Assembly: GCA_036563805.1 (NCBI GenBank)
Contig: DATCLS010000053.1
Span: 70,230-134,229, forward strand
DNA length: 64,000 nt
DNA from: DATCLS01 sp036563805
GTDB taxonomy: Bacteria > Actinomycetota > Acidimicrobiia > Acidimicrobiales > VFJN01
Direction: 5' to 3'
Positions 17,396 through 26,014 of this stretch are shown here, piece by piece (the first letter of the stretch is position 1; each line of letters begins with the position of its first letter). Both the position numbers and the translations under genes were made by a program. The notes beneath the pieces are model-generated. The model was given only the letters and a program-made list of their open reading frames with translations. It was not told where the DNA came from and made no database searches.

Positions 17396-18844
17396 ATGAG
17401 CGCCGCCCAACTCGACGCCGTGGTCGTGGGCGCGGGGCCCAACGGGCTGACCGCCGCCGTCACCCTGGCCCGGGCCGGCCTGGCCGTGCGCGTGATCGAG
17501 GCGACGGCCACGGTCGGCGGCGGTGCCCGGACCGCCGAGCTGACGCTGCCCGGCTTCCGCCACGACCTGGGCTCGGCGGTCCACCCGTTGGGCGTGGCGT
17601 CGCCGGCGTGGGCGGAGCTGCCGCTGGCCGAGCACGGGCTCCGGTGGCTCCAGCCCGAGCTGGCCCTGGCCCACCCAATGCCGGACGGCCCGGCCGCCGT
17701 GCTCGACCGCTCGCTGGAGGCGACGGCGGCCTCGCTGGGCCGCGACGGCGACGCCTGGCGGTCGCTGGTCGGCCCGTTCCTCGGCCGGTGGGACGACCTG
17801 GCTGCCGAGGTGCTCCGCCCGGTCGTGCACTGGCCCCGCCACCCGGTGCTGCTGGCCCGGTACGGGCTGCGGGGCGTGTGGCCGACCCGCGCCGCCCTCC
17901 CGCTGTACCGGTTCCGGGAGGAGCGGACCCGGGCGATGTTCGCCGGCCTGGCCGCCCACGTGATCGCCCCGCTGCGCGCCCCCATGACCGCGGCCGTGGC
18001 CCTGCTGTTCGCGGTCATGGCCCACGAGGGCGGCTGGCCGGTTCCTGCGGGCGGGGCGCAGGCGGTGGCCGACGCTCTCGCCTCGTACCTGCGGGCGCTG
18101 GGCGGCGAGATCGAGACCGGCCGCCCGGTGGCGTCGCTCGACGAGCTGCCGCCCGCCCGGGCCTACCTGCTCGACGTGACGCCGGCCGACCTGGCGGTCA
18201 TCGCCGGCGACCGCCTGCCCGCCCGCTACCGCGGCCGGCTCGTCCGCTACCGGCCCGGGGCCGGCGTGTTCAAGCTCGACTACGCCCTCTCCGAGCCGGT
18301 GCCGTGGAAGGACGACGCCTGCCGGCGGGCGGGCACCGTGCACCTGGGCGCGTCCGCCGGCGAGATCGACGCCGCGCTCACCGCGGCCACGAGCGGGCGG
18401 GCGCCGGCGCCGCCGTTCCTGATCACGTCGCAGCCCACGGTCGTCGACCCGAGCCGGGCCCCGGCCGGCCGCCACGTGCTGTGGGCCTACGGGCACGTCC
18501 CCCACGGCTGGCGGGGGGACCTGACCGACGCCATCGAGGACCAGATCGAGCGGTTCGCGCCGGGCTTCCGCGACGTCGTGCTGGCCCGCAGCGCCTCCGG
18601 TCCGTCCGTCCTCGAGGCCCAGAACCCCAGCCTGGTCGGCGGCGACATCGCCAACGGCGCCTTCCAGGGCCGCCAGGTCGTGTTCCGGCCGGTGGCCAGC
18701 CTGGTGCCGTACGCCACCCCCGACCCGTCCGTCTACCTGTGCTCGAGCGCCACGCCGCCCGGCCCCGGCGTCCACGGCGTGTGCGGACAGCTGGCCGCCC
18801 GGGCGGCGCTGCGTCGGGCGTTCGGGCGGCGCGACGCGACCTGA
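17396..18844 (+). CDS. phytoene-desaturase-like FAD oxidoreductase
   Basis: NAD(P)/FAD-dependent oxidoreductase of the CrtI/PDSH superfamily. The dinucleotide-binding motif VVVGAGPNGLTAAVTLARAG occupies residues 9-28, followed by the GGGARTAELTLPGFRHDLG segment seen in actinobacterial family members. The C-terminus has the FAD-contacting CSSATPPGPGVHGVCG. It is 482 residues. No other carotenoid genes are near, so a carotenoid role is not supported; many such homologues act on unknown lipids. GTG 17393 directly precedes ATG 17396 and either may start translation. No Shine-Dalgarno is seen and a leaderless transcript is likely. It is separated from the next gene by only seven bases. Confidence 0.85.
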   Translation: MSAAQLDAVVVGAGPNGLTAAVTLARAGLAVRVIEATATVGGGARTAELTLPGFRHDLGSAVHPLGVASPAWAELPLAEHGLRWLQPELALAHPMPDGPAAVLDRSLEATAASLGRDGDAWRSLVGPFLGRWDDLAAEVLRPVVHWPRHPVLLARYGLRGVWPTRAALPLYRFREERTRAMFAGLAAHVIAPLRAPMTAAVALLFAVMAHEGGWPVPAGGAQAVADALASYLRALGGEIETGRPVASLDELPPARAYLLDVTPADLAVIAGDRLPARYRGRLVRYRPGAGVFKLDYALSEPVPWKDDACRRAGTVHLGASAGEIDAALTAATSGRAPAPPFLITSQPTVVDPSRAPAGRHVLWAYGHVPHGWRGDLTDAIEDQIERFAPGFRDVVLARSASGPSVLEAQNPSLVGGDIANGAFQGRQVVFRPVASLVPYATPDPSVYLCSSATPPGPGVHGVCGQLAARAALRRAFGRRDAT

Positions 18845-18851
18845 GGCGGCG

Positions 18852-20477
18852 ATGGACTGGCTCGCCGCCCCCGACTACTGGCTGGCCCGGCTGGTCATCC
18901 AGCGCGCCCTCGGCGCCATCTACCTGGTGGCGTTCCTCGTCGCCCTCACCCAGTTCCGGCCGCTGCTCGGCGAGCGGGGCCTGCAGCCCGTGCCCCGCTA
19001 CCTGGACCGGGTGGGGTGGCGGCGGGCGCCCTCGCTGTTCCAGCTCCACTACAGCGACCGGTTCTTCGCGGTCGTGGCCGGGCTCGGCGCCGCGGTGGCG
19101 GCCCTGGCGGTGCTGGGCGTGCCCGAGCGGGGGCCGGCGTGGGCCTCGATGCTCGCCTGGTTCGTGCTGTGGGGGCTGTACCTGTCGATCGTCAACGTCG
19201 GCCAGGTCTTCTACGGCTTCGGCTGGGAATCGCTGCTGCTGGAGGCCGGGTTCACCGCCATCTTCCTGGGGCCGGCCGACATGGCCCCGCCGACCCTGGT
19301 GCTGTTCCTGTTCCGGTGGCTGCTGTTCCGGGTCGAGTTCGGCGCCGGCCTGATCAAGATGCGGGGCGACCCGTGCTGGCGCGACCTGACCTGCCTCGAC
19401 TACCACCACGAGACCCAACCGATGCCGGGGCCGCTGAGCTGGTGGTTCCACCGCCTGCCCCGCCCGCTCCACCGGGTCGAGGTGGCGGCCAACCACGTCG
19501 CCCAGCTCGTGATGCCGCTGCTGCTGTTCACGCCGCAGCCGTTCGCCTCGGTGGCGGGCCTGGCCATGATCGCCACCCAGGGCTGGCTGGTGGCGTCCGG
19601 CAACTTCTCGTGGCTGAACGTGCTGACGATGACGCTGGCGGTCAGCGCCCTCGACGGCCGGCTGCTCGACCCCGTCGTGCCGGCCTCGCCGCCGGCGCTG
19701 GCGGACCCGCCGGCGTGGTTCGCCGGGTTCGTGGTGGCGTTCACGGCCCTGGTCGTGGTCCTGAGCTGGTGGCCGGTCCGCAACATGCTGTCGAGCCGCC
19801 AGCTGATGAACTTCAGCTTCAACCGGTTCCACCTGGTGGGCACGTACGGGGCCTTCGGGTCGATCACCAAGGTCCGCCACGAGGTGGTGATCGAGGGGAC
19901 CGACGACCTGGCCCCCACGGCCGACACCGAGTGGCGGGAGTACGAGTTCAAGGGCAAGCCCGGCGACCCCTGGCGCCGCCCGCCCCAGGTCGCGCCCTAC
20001 CACCTGCGGCTGGACTGGCTGATGTGGTTCGCGGCCCTGTCGCCGCTGCGGTCGGAGCCGTGGCTGCCGGCGCTGGTCCGCAAGCTGCTGGAAGGCGACC
20101 GGGCGACGCTGCGGCTGCTGCGCCACAACCCGTTCCCCGACCGCCCGCCGGCGTGGGTGCGGGCCCGCCTCTACCGGTACCGGTTCACGACCTGGAAGGA
20201 GCGGCGGGCGACCGGGGCGTGGTGGCACCGCACGCTGGTCGGCGAGTACCTGCGGCCCGTGCGCCTGCGCCGCCCGGCCGGGGCCGCGCCCGGCGCCGGC
20301 TCGGGCAGGCCGGCCGGGGACAAGGCGGGCAACGGCGCCGGCTCGGGCAGGCCGGCCGGGGACACAGCGGGCGACCGGAAGGGACCGGCGGAGAACGCGG
20401 GGACGGGAGGCGACAGCGGGACGGGCGGCGACGCGGGGACCGGCGGCGACAGGGGGACCGGCCGCGCCGTCACGTGA
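18852..20477 (+). CDS. lipase maturation factor (LMF1-like) membrane protein
   Basis: Multi-pass membrane protein of the lipase maturation factor family, known in vertebrates for folding secreted lipases; the bacterial role is not established. Conserved landmarks are FQLHYSDRFF, NVGQVFYGFGWESLLLE, RWLLFRVEFGAGLIKMRGD and WRDLTCLDYHHETQPMPGP. A soluble C-terminal region carries FGSITKVRHEVVIEG and YEFKGKPGDP. It is 541 residues. The last 65 are a low-complexity Gly/Arg/Pro tail created by DNA repeats at 20292-20364 and beyond. It lies seven bases after the CrtI-like gene, suggesting co-transcription. Its end overlaps the convergent MgtE-like gene by eight bases. Confidence 0.88.
   Translation: MDWLAAPDYWLARLVIQRALGAIYLVAFLVALTQFRPLLGERGLQPVPRYLDRVGWRRAPSLFQLHYSDRFFAVVAGLGAAVAALAVLGVPERGPAWASMLAWFVLWGLYLSIVNVGQVFYGFGWESLLLEAGFTAIFLGPADMAPPTLVLFLFRWLLFRVEFGAGLIKMRGDPCWRDLTCLDYHHETQPMPGPLSWWFHRLPRPLHRVEVAANHVAQLVMPLLLFTPQPFASVAGLAMIATQGWLVASGNFSWLNVLTMTLAVSALDGRLLDPVVPASPPALADPPAWFAGFVVAFTALVVVLSWWPVRNMLSSRQLMNFSFNRFHLVGTYGAFGSITKVRHEVVIEGTDDLAPTADTEWREYEFKGKPGDPWRRPPQVAPYHLRLDWLMWFAALSPLRSEPWLPALVRKLLEGDRATLRLLRHNPFPDRPPAWVRARLYRYRFTTWKERRATGAWWHRTLVGEYLRPVRLRRPAGAAPGAGSGRPAGDKAGNGAGSGRPAGDTAGDRKGPAENAGTGGDSGTGGDAGTGGDRGTGRAVT
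20292..20364. repeat. 31-base perfect direct repeat, period 42
   Basis: Bases 20292-20322 are repeated exactly at 20334-20364. They encode the duplicated peptide GAGSGRPAGD in the tail of the LMF1-like protein. A looser run of GGCGACxGGGGAC units follows at about 20409-20460. The pattern suggests slippage-driven growth of a dispensable tail. Confidence 0.8.
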
Positions 20478-21708
20478 GGCCCAGCACGGCCATGGCCGCC
20501 ACCAGCGTGAACGCCCCGACCAGGTCGACCGACGAGCTGACCAGCGGGATGCCGTAGGAGTCGGGGTCGACGCCCAGCCGGTCGGCGGCCAGCGAGCCGT
20601 AGTAGGCGACGGCGACGACGAAGGCGACGGCGATCGAGCCGCCCAGCACCGACACCGCCACCATCTTGGCCAGGCCGGGGCCGGACTGGCCGAGCAGGCT
20701 GGCCGTGACCTGGGCGCCGAGGGCGTTGAAGGCGTACACGGGCAGGGCAAGGGCGGCGACCAGGGCGATGTCGCGGCGGGCGGCGTGGTCGGGGAACCGG
20801 GCCGGGCGGGTCAGGCCGAGGGCCAGCTTGCTGGCCAGCCGGCCCGACAGGATGCCGCCGAGCGCCCCGGCGCTGCTCAGGTGCGCCGGGACGAGCACGA
20901 GCAGGGCGGGCAGGGCGGCGAAGGCGTCGAGCCGCCGCTCGAGCACGACGCCGGCGGTGGCGCTGACCGTGCCGGCGACGGCGAGCACGGGCAGCGACTC
21001 CCGGACGATGCGGCGCAGCTGGTCGAGCCGCGAGCGGGCGCCCGCCACCAGCGTCGCCGCCGCGCCGACGATCAACAGGCTGGCCACGAGCCCGGTGACC
21101 ACCGGGATGCCGAGGAGGTAGGTGGCCAGCCACAGCGCCGGCAGCGTGAGCACGTCGCCGAGCGTCGAGACGAGCGGGGCGTTCACGGTGTCGAGGTCCC
21201 ACCCGAACCGCACGGCGCCGGCCGCCAGCCCCAGCGCTGCCGTCAGCACCAGGGTCGAGGCCAGCATGCCGCCGGCGATCGAGATCGTGGCCAGGTCGAG
21301 CAGCCGGACGCCCTGGCCCAGGTCGAAGGCCGTGCACACCACCGCGGCCACCAGCGCCAGGATCAGCGACATCGCTGCCGTGAGCACGATGGCGGCCAGC
21401 ACGTTCTGGCCGAGGACGCTGTCGCGCCGGGTCGTCAGCCGGAACGTACCGGTGTGGATGGCCGTGCTGATCCGGTTGCCGAACGACCCGAAGATGTTGC
21501 CCCGCAGGCCGATGGCCGCCGGCACCAGCACCAGCAGCCCCGGGTAGCGCTCGAACGAGCTGGTGATGGAGCCGAGGATCCCGCCGGCCGCGAAGCTCGT
21601 CGTGCTGTTCAGCCCGAGCGCGACGAGGCCCTGACCGGCCACGGCCGCGCCCGGGCCCAGGCGGGCCCTGATGCGACGGCCCACGGGATGCGCGCGGCGA
21701 GGGACCAT
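20470..21708 (-). CDS. MgtE/SLC41-type divalent cation transporter, channel domains only
   Basis: Membrane protein built of two repeats of the MgtE integral-membrane domain, as in SLC41, without the cytoplasmic N and CBS domains of MgtE. Each half has the pore-type motif with a conserved Asp and Pro: WDLDTVNAPLVSTLGDVLTL and VDPDSYGIPLVSSSVDLVGA. About ten hydrophobic segments are evident. It is 412 residues. Mg2+ is the likely substrate, with other divalent ions possible. ATG 21708 has GGAA six bases upstream. No M-box riboswitch is apparent in the 125-base leader region. It is convergent with the LMF1-like gene, overlapping by eight bases. Confidence 0.85.
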   Translation of the reverse strand: MVPRRAHPVGRRIRARLGPGAAVAGQGLVALGLNSTTSFAAGGILGSITSSFERYPGLLVLVPAAIGLRGNIFGSFGNRISTAIHTGTFRLTTRRDSVLGQNVLAAIVLTAAMSLILALVAAVVCTAFDLGQGVRLLDLATISIAGGMLASTLVLTAALGLAAGAVRFGWDLDTVNAPLVSTLGDVLTLPALWLATYLLGIPVVTGLVASLLIVGAAATLVAGARSRLDQLRRIVRESLPVLAVAGTVSATAGVVLERRLDAFAALPALLVLVPAHLSSAGALGGILSGRLASKLALGLTRPARFPDHAARRDIALVAALALPVYAFNALGAQVTASLLGQSGPGLAKMVAVSVLGGSIAVAFVVAVAYYGSLAADRLGVDPDSYGIPLVSSSVDLVGAFTLVAAMAVLGLT

Positions 21709-21833
21709 CGGGGTTCCATTCGGGAAAGCACTCTCCGGGCGGGGTCGGGGAGGGCCCGCACCGAAAGCGCGCCCAGAGTAGTGGCCCGGCGGGGCGCCCT
21801 TCGGTGCGCGCCGCGACCTGCCAGCATCGACGC

Positions 21834-22637
21834 ATGGAGCAGCCCGAGTTCAGCACGATCGCCGTCCGCGTCGACGGCGCGGTGGGCCGCCTGTGGCTGG
21901 ACCGCCCCGACAAGCTCAACCCCCTGTCGCCCACGACGCTGACCGAGCTGGTCGCCGCGGCCGAGTGGTTCGACGGCCTGCCCGATTTGCGGGTGGTGGT
22001 GATCGGCGGGCGGGGCCGGGCCTTCTCGGCGGGGGCCGACATGGAGATGTTCGGCCAGCAGACCGACGTGATGGCGGCCCGGCGGACCACCGACGACGGG
22101 CGCCGCATGGCCGACGCCATCGAGGCGATGGAGGCGGTCACGATCGCCCGCATCCACGGGCACTGCGTGGGTGGGGGCGTCGTCCTGGCCTCCGCCTGCG
22201 ACCTGCGGGTGGCGGCGGAGGGGACCCGGTTCGCCATCCCCGAGGTCGACCTCGGGGTGCCGCTGACCTGGGGTGGTATCCCCCGCCTGGTCCGCGACAT
22301 CGGCCCGGTGGCCACCAAGGAGCTGGTCATGACCTGCCGGCCGTTCGACGCCGCCGAGGCCCGCGAGCTGCGGTTCGTGAACCGGGTCGTGCCCCTGGAC
22401 CGACTCGACGCCGAGGTCGGCCAGCTCGCCGAGCAGCTGGCCGGCAAGGCGGGGTTCGCCGTCCGGGCCACCAAGCGCCACGTCGACGCCCTCGGCGCCC
22501 AGGCCTGGGGGCGTGACCGGACCTGGTTCGACGCCGACGCCCTGCTGACCGCCACCCGCGACCCCGAGAGCCAGGCGGCCCTGATCCGGTACGTCGAGGA
22601 GCTGAACCGGCGCCGCACCGCGCGGTCCGGCGCGTGA
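21834..22637 (+). CDS. enoyl-CoA hydratase/isomerase family protein
   Basis: Crotonase-fold enzyme acting on acyl-CoA. GRAFSAGADMEMFG and HCVGGGVVLASACD form the CoA and oxyanion-hole segments. RFAIPEVDLGVPLTWGG keeps one of the two usual catalytic Glu positions (Pro-Glu) but has Thr in the second region, so hydratase activity is uncertain and isomerase or hydrolase activity is possible. It is 267 residues from ATG 21834, normal for the family. GTG-initiated extensions upstream lack family similarity. It is 12 bases before the metalloprotease gene but no functional link is evident. Confidence 0.9.
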   Translation: MEQPEFSTIAVRVDGAVGRLWLDRPDKLNPLSPTTLTELVAAAEWFDGLPDLRVVVIGGRGRAFSAGADMEMFGQQTDVMAARRTTDDGRRMADAIEAMEAVTIARIHGHCVGGGVVLASACDLRVAAEGTRFAIPEVDLGVPLTWGGIPRLVRDIGPVATKELVMTCRPFDAAEARELRFVNRVVPLDRLDAEVGQLAEQLAGKAGFAVRATKRHVDALGAQAWGRDRTWFDADALLTATRDPESQAALIRYVEELNRRRTARSGA

Positions 22638-22649
22638 GAGGATCGCCCG

Positions 22650-23357
22650 ATGGACAGCTGGTGGGACGCGGTGCGGGACGTGCTCGACACCTACCGGGCC
22701 GAGCCGACCTCGTGGGTGGTGCTCGCCACCGGGGTCGGCGCCCTGCTGGCCGTCGTGGTCGACGGGGTGTGGCGGCGGGCCCGCAACGTCGTGACGATCG
22801 TGCACGAGGGCGGCCACGCCGTCGCCGCCCTGCTGACCGGCCGGCGGCTGACCGGTATCCGGCTGCACTCCGACACGTCGGGCCTGACGCTGTCGGTGGG
22901 CAAGCCCCGGGGGCCCGGCATGGTGGTGACCGCGGCGGCCGGCTACATCAGCCCCTCGCTGGTCGGCCTGGCCGGGGTCGCCCTGCTGGCCATCGACCAG
23001 GTCACGGTCATGCTGTGGGCGGCCACGGTGGTGTTGGCCGGCATGCTCGTCATGGTCCGCAACGTGTACGGCGCCTTCTCGCTGGTCGCCACCGGGGCGG
23101 TGATCGTGGCGGTGTCGCTGCTGGCCTCACCCGAGGTGCAGGCGGCCTTCGGGTACGCCATGACGTGGTTCCTGCTGCTGGGCGCCGTGCGGCCGGTCGG
23201 CGAGCTGGTGCGCGAGCGCCGGCGCCATCCCGAGCGGCGCACCGACGCCGACCAACTGGCCCGCATCACCGCCATCCCCGCCGCCGGCTGGATCGCCTTG
23301 TTCGGCCTCGTCACGGTCGGCTCGCTGGCCGGCGGGGCGTGGCTGCTCCTCGCCTGA
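22650..23357 (+). CDS. M50-like membrane metallopeptidase
   Basis: Membrane-embedded putative zinc protease of the M50B-like group found widely in actinobacteria. HEGGH at residues 52-56 is an HExxH metal site in a predicted membrane helix following VVTIV. Several hydrophobic segments follow, including AAAGYISPSLVGLAGVALLA, whose Gly/Ser-rich start resembles the second conserved region of this family. It is 235 residues. The second metal-binding NxxPxxxxDG motif of classical site-2 proteases is not obvious, so protease activity is inferred only from the HExxH. ATG 22650 has a short GAGAGG site upstream. Confidence 0.8.
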   Translation: MDSWWDAVRDVLDTYRAEPTSWVVLATGVGALLAVVVDGVWRRARNVVTIVHEGGHAVAALLTGRRLTGIRLHSDTSGLTLSVGKPRGPGMVVTAAAGYISPSLVGLAGVALLAIDQVTVMLWAATVVLAGMLVMVRNVYGAFSLVATGAVIVAVSLLASPEVQAAFGYAMTWFLLLGAVRPVGELVRERRRHPERRTDADQLARITAIPAAGWIALFGLVTVGSLAGGAWLLLA

Positions 23358-23497
23358 TCGGCCCGGCGGCGGGCCGACCGCTCTGTCTGGAGGTGATTCA
23401 GCTCTTGACTCGTTCCAAGGCCGGCGGGATGGTGTAGCCAGCGTCTGGCGAGGGGGTGCGGCCGGACAGCGCCCGGCGATGTGGGGGGGGTCAGCCG

Positions 23498-23851
23498 ATG
23501 CCGGCACACGACGACGAGGCCGCCGTCGAGCCGCCGGGCGGGGAGGACGATCCGGACGCCGGGGTGCCGGGTGGACCGGGCGGCGCCGCCAGGCGCGACG
23601 CCCGCATCGAGGAGCTCCGGGCCGAGCTCCAGCGGCTCCAGGCCCGGGTGGCCGCCGACATCGCCCGGCAGCGCCGGGCGGCGATGAAGCTGCAGGCGCT
23701 GCTCGAGGAGGAGCGGCATCGGGCCCGCCAGGCCCGCCGCCAGGAGCGGGTCCGGCGCCTGCGGTCCCGCCCCGAGCACACCGCCGGGTCCGAGCCGACG
23801 CCCGACCCGGTGTCGGACCCGCCGGACCCGCCGCAGCCCCCGCCGGGCTGA
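23498..23851 (+). CDS. small hypothetical protein with a basic coiled coil
   Basis: I do not recognise this protein. It has 117 residues. A Pro/Gly/Asp-rich N-terminus is followed by a heptad-like helix (about residues 32-86) rich in Arg, Glu, Leu and Ala, including RIEELRAELQRLQARVAADI. A Pro-rich tail follows. ATG 23498 is preceded by a G-run ribosome site seven bases upstream; an earlier ATG at 23456 gives a Cys/Gly-rich extension that looks non-coding. No signal peptide or membrane helix is present. Real coding is supported by the ribosome site and charge pattern only. Confidence 0.5.
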   Translation: MPAHDDEAAVEPPGGEDDPDAGVPGGPGGAARRDARIEELRAELQRLQARVAADIARQRRAAMKLQALLEEERHRARQARRQERVRRLRSRPEHTAGSEPTPDPVSDPPDPPQPPPG

Positions 23852-23892
23852 GCCCGCGGGGCTGAGCCCGCTGAGCCCGCGGGGCTGAGCCC
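23848..23892. repeat. 22-base direct repeat, period 23, containing self-complementary GGGCTGAGCCC
   Basis: CTGAGCCCGCGGGGCTGAGC plus CC occurs at 23848-23869 and 23871-23892, spanning the stop codon of the coiled-coil gene. Each copy contains GGGCTGAGCCC, a five-base-stem hairpin. Together they could act as a terminator before the HD-protein gene at 23933. Confidence 0.5.
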
Positions 23893-23932
23893 ATCCCGTC
23901 CGCCTACCCTGGTCACGGACGAGGGAGGGATC

Positions 23933-24562
23933 ATGTCCGACGTGATCGAGACCACCGGGCGGACCGGCGCCGCCGAGACCAAGCCCCGGGCGTCGTTCCA
24001 CGCCATGACCGAGGGCACCAAGGCCGACTGGGACATCATCGCCGCCGGCTCGATCGAGTTGGCCGCCGGCCTGCCCGACCGGGTGCTCGACCACCTGCGC
24101 CTCCTGGGCGGCGACTTCGGCGGCTTCGCGGTCGACCGCCTCGAGCACTCGCTGCAGACCGCCACCCGCGCCTACCGGGCCGACCGCGACGACGAGTACG
24201 TGTTCTGCGCGCTCCTGCACGACATCGGCGACACGCTGGCGTCGCTCAACCACGCGGATCTGGCGGCGGCCATCGTCAAGCCGTTCGTCAGCGAGCAGAA
24301 CCACTGGATGGTCGAGAAGCACGCCATCTTCCAGGGCTACTACTTCTTCCACCACCTGGGCCTCGACCGCGACCTGCGCGAGCAGTTCCGGGGCCACGAG
24401 TGGTTCGACTACACCGCCGAGTTCTGCGAGGAGTTCGACCAGGCGGCGTTCGACCCCAGCTACGACTCGCTGCCGCTCGAGCACTTCGAGCCGCTGGTGC
24501 GCAGCGTGATGTCGTCACCCAAGCGCAGCATCTACATGCGGTCGTCGTCCGCGTCCGCCTGA
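23933..24562 (+). CDS. HD-domain protein resembling PhnZ/MIOX diiron oxygenases
   Basis: A 209-residue HD-superfamily protein. EHSLQTA (Glu71, His72), LLHDIGD (His96, Asp97), His107 and the later His124/His130 supply metal ligands. The EHSLQTATRA...ALLHDIGD layout is closer to the mixed-valent diiron oxygenases PhnZ and myo-inositol oxygenase than to HD phosphohydrolases, though both share the fold. The substrate is unknown; neighbours give no phosphonate or inositol link. It starts at ATG 23933 behind a strong GGGAGGG ribosome site, so it is well translated. It is followed by 183 bases with no recognised element before the aminotransferase. Confidence 0.8.
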   Translation: MSDVIETTGRTGAAETKPRASFHAMTEGTKADWDIIAAGSIELAAGLPDRVLDHLRLLGGDFGGFAVDRLEHSLQTATRAYRADRDDEYVFCALLHDIGDTLASLNHADLAAAIVKPFVSEQNHWMVEKHAIFQGYYFFHHLGLDRDLREQFRGHEWFDYTAEFCEEFDQAAFDPSYDSLPLEHFEPLVRSVMSSPKRSIYMRSSSASA

Positions 24563-24745
24563 GTCGGGGAGGCCCGCGCTGGGCGAGGCCCGACGCGGCG
24601 CGGGCTGGGAGGTGCTGGAGGACAGGGCCGCCCGGCGCGCCGCGTCCTGCTGCTGCCGGCCAACCTGGCCACGGCGAGTTCGTCCACGGCAGGGTCGGGG
24701 CCGAGCTCGCAGCCGGCGGGCGCCCGCGTGGCACGCTGGCGACCG

Positions 24746-25909
24746 ATGACCGCCCGTGAGCCCTTCCTCGCCTCCCGCCTGCAAGGCTTCGGCACCACGA
24801 TCTTCGCCGAGATGTCGGCGCTGGCCGCCCGGACGGGGGCCATCAACCTCGGGCAGGGGTTCCCCGACACCGACGGCCCGCCCGAGGTGGCCGAGGCCGC
24901 CATCGCCGCCATCCGTGCCGGGCACAACCAGTACCCGCCGGGCCCCGGCATCCCCGAGCTGCGGGCGGCGGTGGCCGAGCACCAGAAGCGGTTCTGGTCG
25001 CTCGACGTCGACCCCGACCGCGAGGTGCTGATCACCGCCGGCGCCACCGAGGCGCTGACCGCCGCCTTGCTGGCGCTGTGCGAGGTGGGCGACGAGGTGC
25101 TCACGTTCGAGCCCACCTACGACTCCTACCAGGCCGCGGCGGCGATGGCCGGGGCGACGCTGCGGGTGGTCACACTCGAGCCGCCCGACTACGACCTCGA
25201 CGTCGACGCCCTGGCCCGAGCGGTGACGCCCCGCACGCGCCTCGTCCTGCTCAACTCGCCCCACAACCCCACCGGCAAGGTGTTCACCGACGACGAGCTG
25301 GCCGCCGTCGCCCGGCTGTGCGTCGAGCACGACCTGCTGGCGGTGACCGACGAGGTGTACGAGCACATCGTGTTCGAGGGCGCCCACCGACCGCTTGCCA
25401 GCCTGCCCGGCATGGGCGAGCGCACGCTGACCGTGTCGTCGGCCGGCAAGACGTTCTCGTTCACCGGGTGGAAGGTGGGTTGGGCGTGCGGGCCCGAGCC
25501 GCTGGTCGCCGCCGTCCGGACGGCCAAGCAGTTCCTCACGTACGTGAACGGGGCCCCGTTCCAGCACGCGGTCGTGACCGGGCTCGGGCTGGGCGACGAC
25601 TACTTCGAGGGGCTGCGCGCCGACCTGGCGGCCAAGCGCGACCTGCTGTGCGACGGCCTGGCCGCCGCCGGGTTCGCCGTGTTCCGGCCCCGGGGGACGT
25701 ACTTCGTCACCGCCGACATCCGGCCCCTGGGCGAGGACGACGGGATGGCGTTCTGCCGGTCGCTCCCCGAGCGGGCCGGCGTCGTGGCCGTGCCCAACGC
25801 CGTCTTCTACGCCGAGCCCGAGCGCGGCCGCCACCTGGTCCGCTTCACGTTCTGCAAGCGCCGGGGCGTGTTGGCCGAGGCTGCCGAGCGCCTGGCGCAG
25901 CTGCGCTGA
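24746..25909 (+). CDS. class I/II aminotransferase, DapC-like
   Basis: PLP-dependent aminotransferase of fold type I. Sequence pattern matches the mycobacterial N-succinyldiaminopimelate aminotransferase: TTIFAEMSALAARTGAINLG, NQYPPGPGIPELR, NSPHNPTGKVF, then the Schiff-base Lys235 in SSAGKTFSFTGWKVGWACGP. GTYFVTADIRPLG near the C-terminus also agrees. DapC would act in lysine and peptidoglycan precursor synthesis, but kynurenine or methionine aminotransferases share these motifs, so the substrate is provisional. It is 387 residues from ATG 24746; GTG 24728 is in frame but adds residues absent from the family. No lysine-pathway gene is adjacent. Confidence 0.88.
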   Translation: MTAREPFLASRLQGFGTTIFAEMSALAARTGAINLGQGFPDTDGPPEVAEAAIAAIRAGHNQYPPGPGIPELRAAVAEHQKRFWSLDVDPDREVLITAGATEALTAALLALCEVGDEVLTFEPTYDSYQAAAAMAGATLRVVTLEPPDYDLDVDALARAVTPRTRLVLLNSPHNPTGKVFTDDELAAVARLCVEHDLLAVTDEVYEHIVFEGAHRPLASLPGMGERTLTVSSAGKTFSFTGWKVGWACGPEPLVAAVRTAKQFLTYVNGAPFQHAVVTGLGLGDDYFEGLRADLAAKRDLLCDGLAAAGFAVFRPRGTYFVTADIRPLGEDDGMAFCRSLPERAGVVAVPNAVFYAEPERGRHLVRFTFCKRRGVLAEAAERLAQLR

Positions 25910-26014
25910 GGAGGTTCGGCGGGGAACCGCGGCCGGAGCGGCCCCCGGGGCGTTGCCGGGGGTGTCGCGTCCCGCGTCGCACCCGGTCGGCGGGGGTCGG
26001 GGGTAGAAAGGGGC

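Noticed and set aside
21709..21833. Mg2+-sensing M-box leader for the MgtE-like gene
   Set aside because: The interval is too short and has none of the conserved M-box helices or loops.
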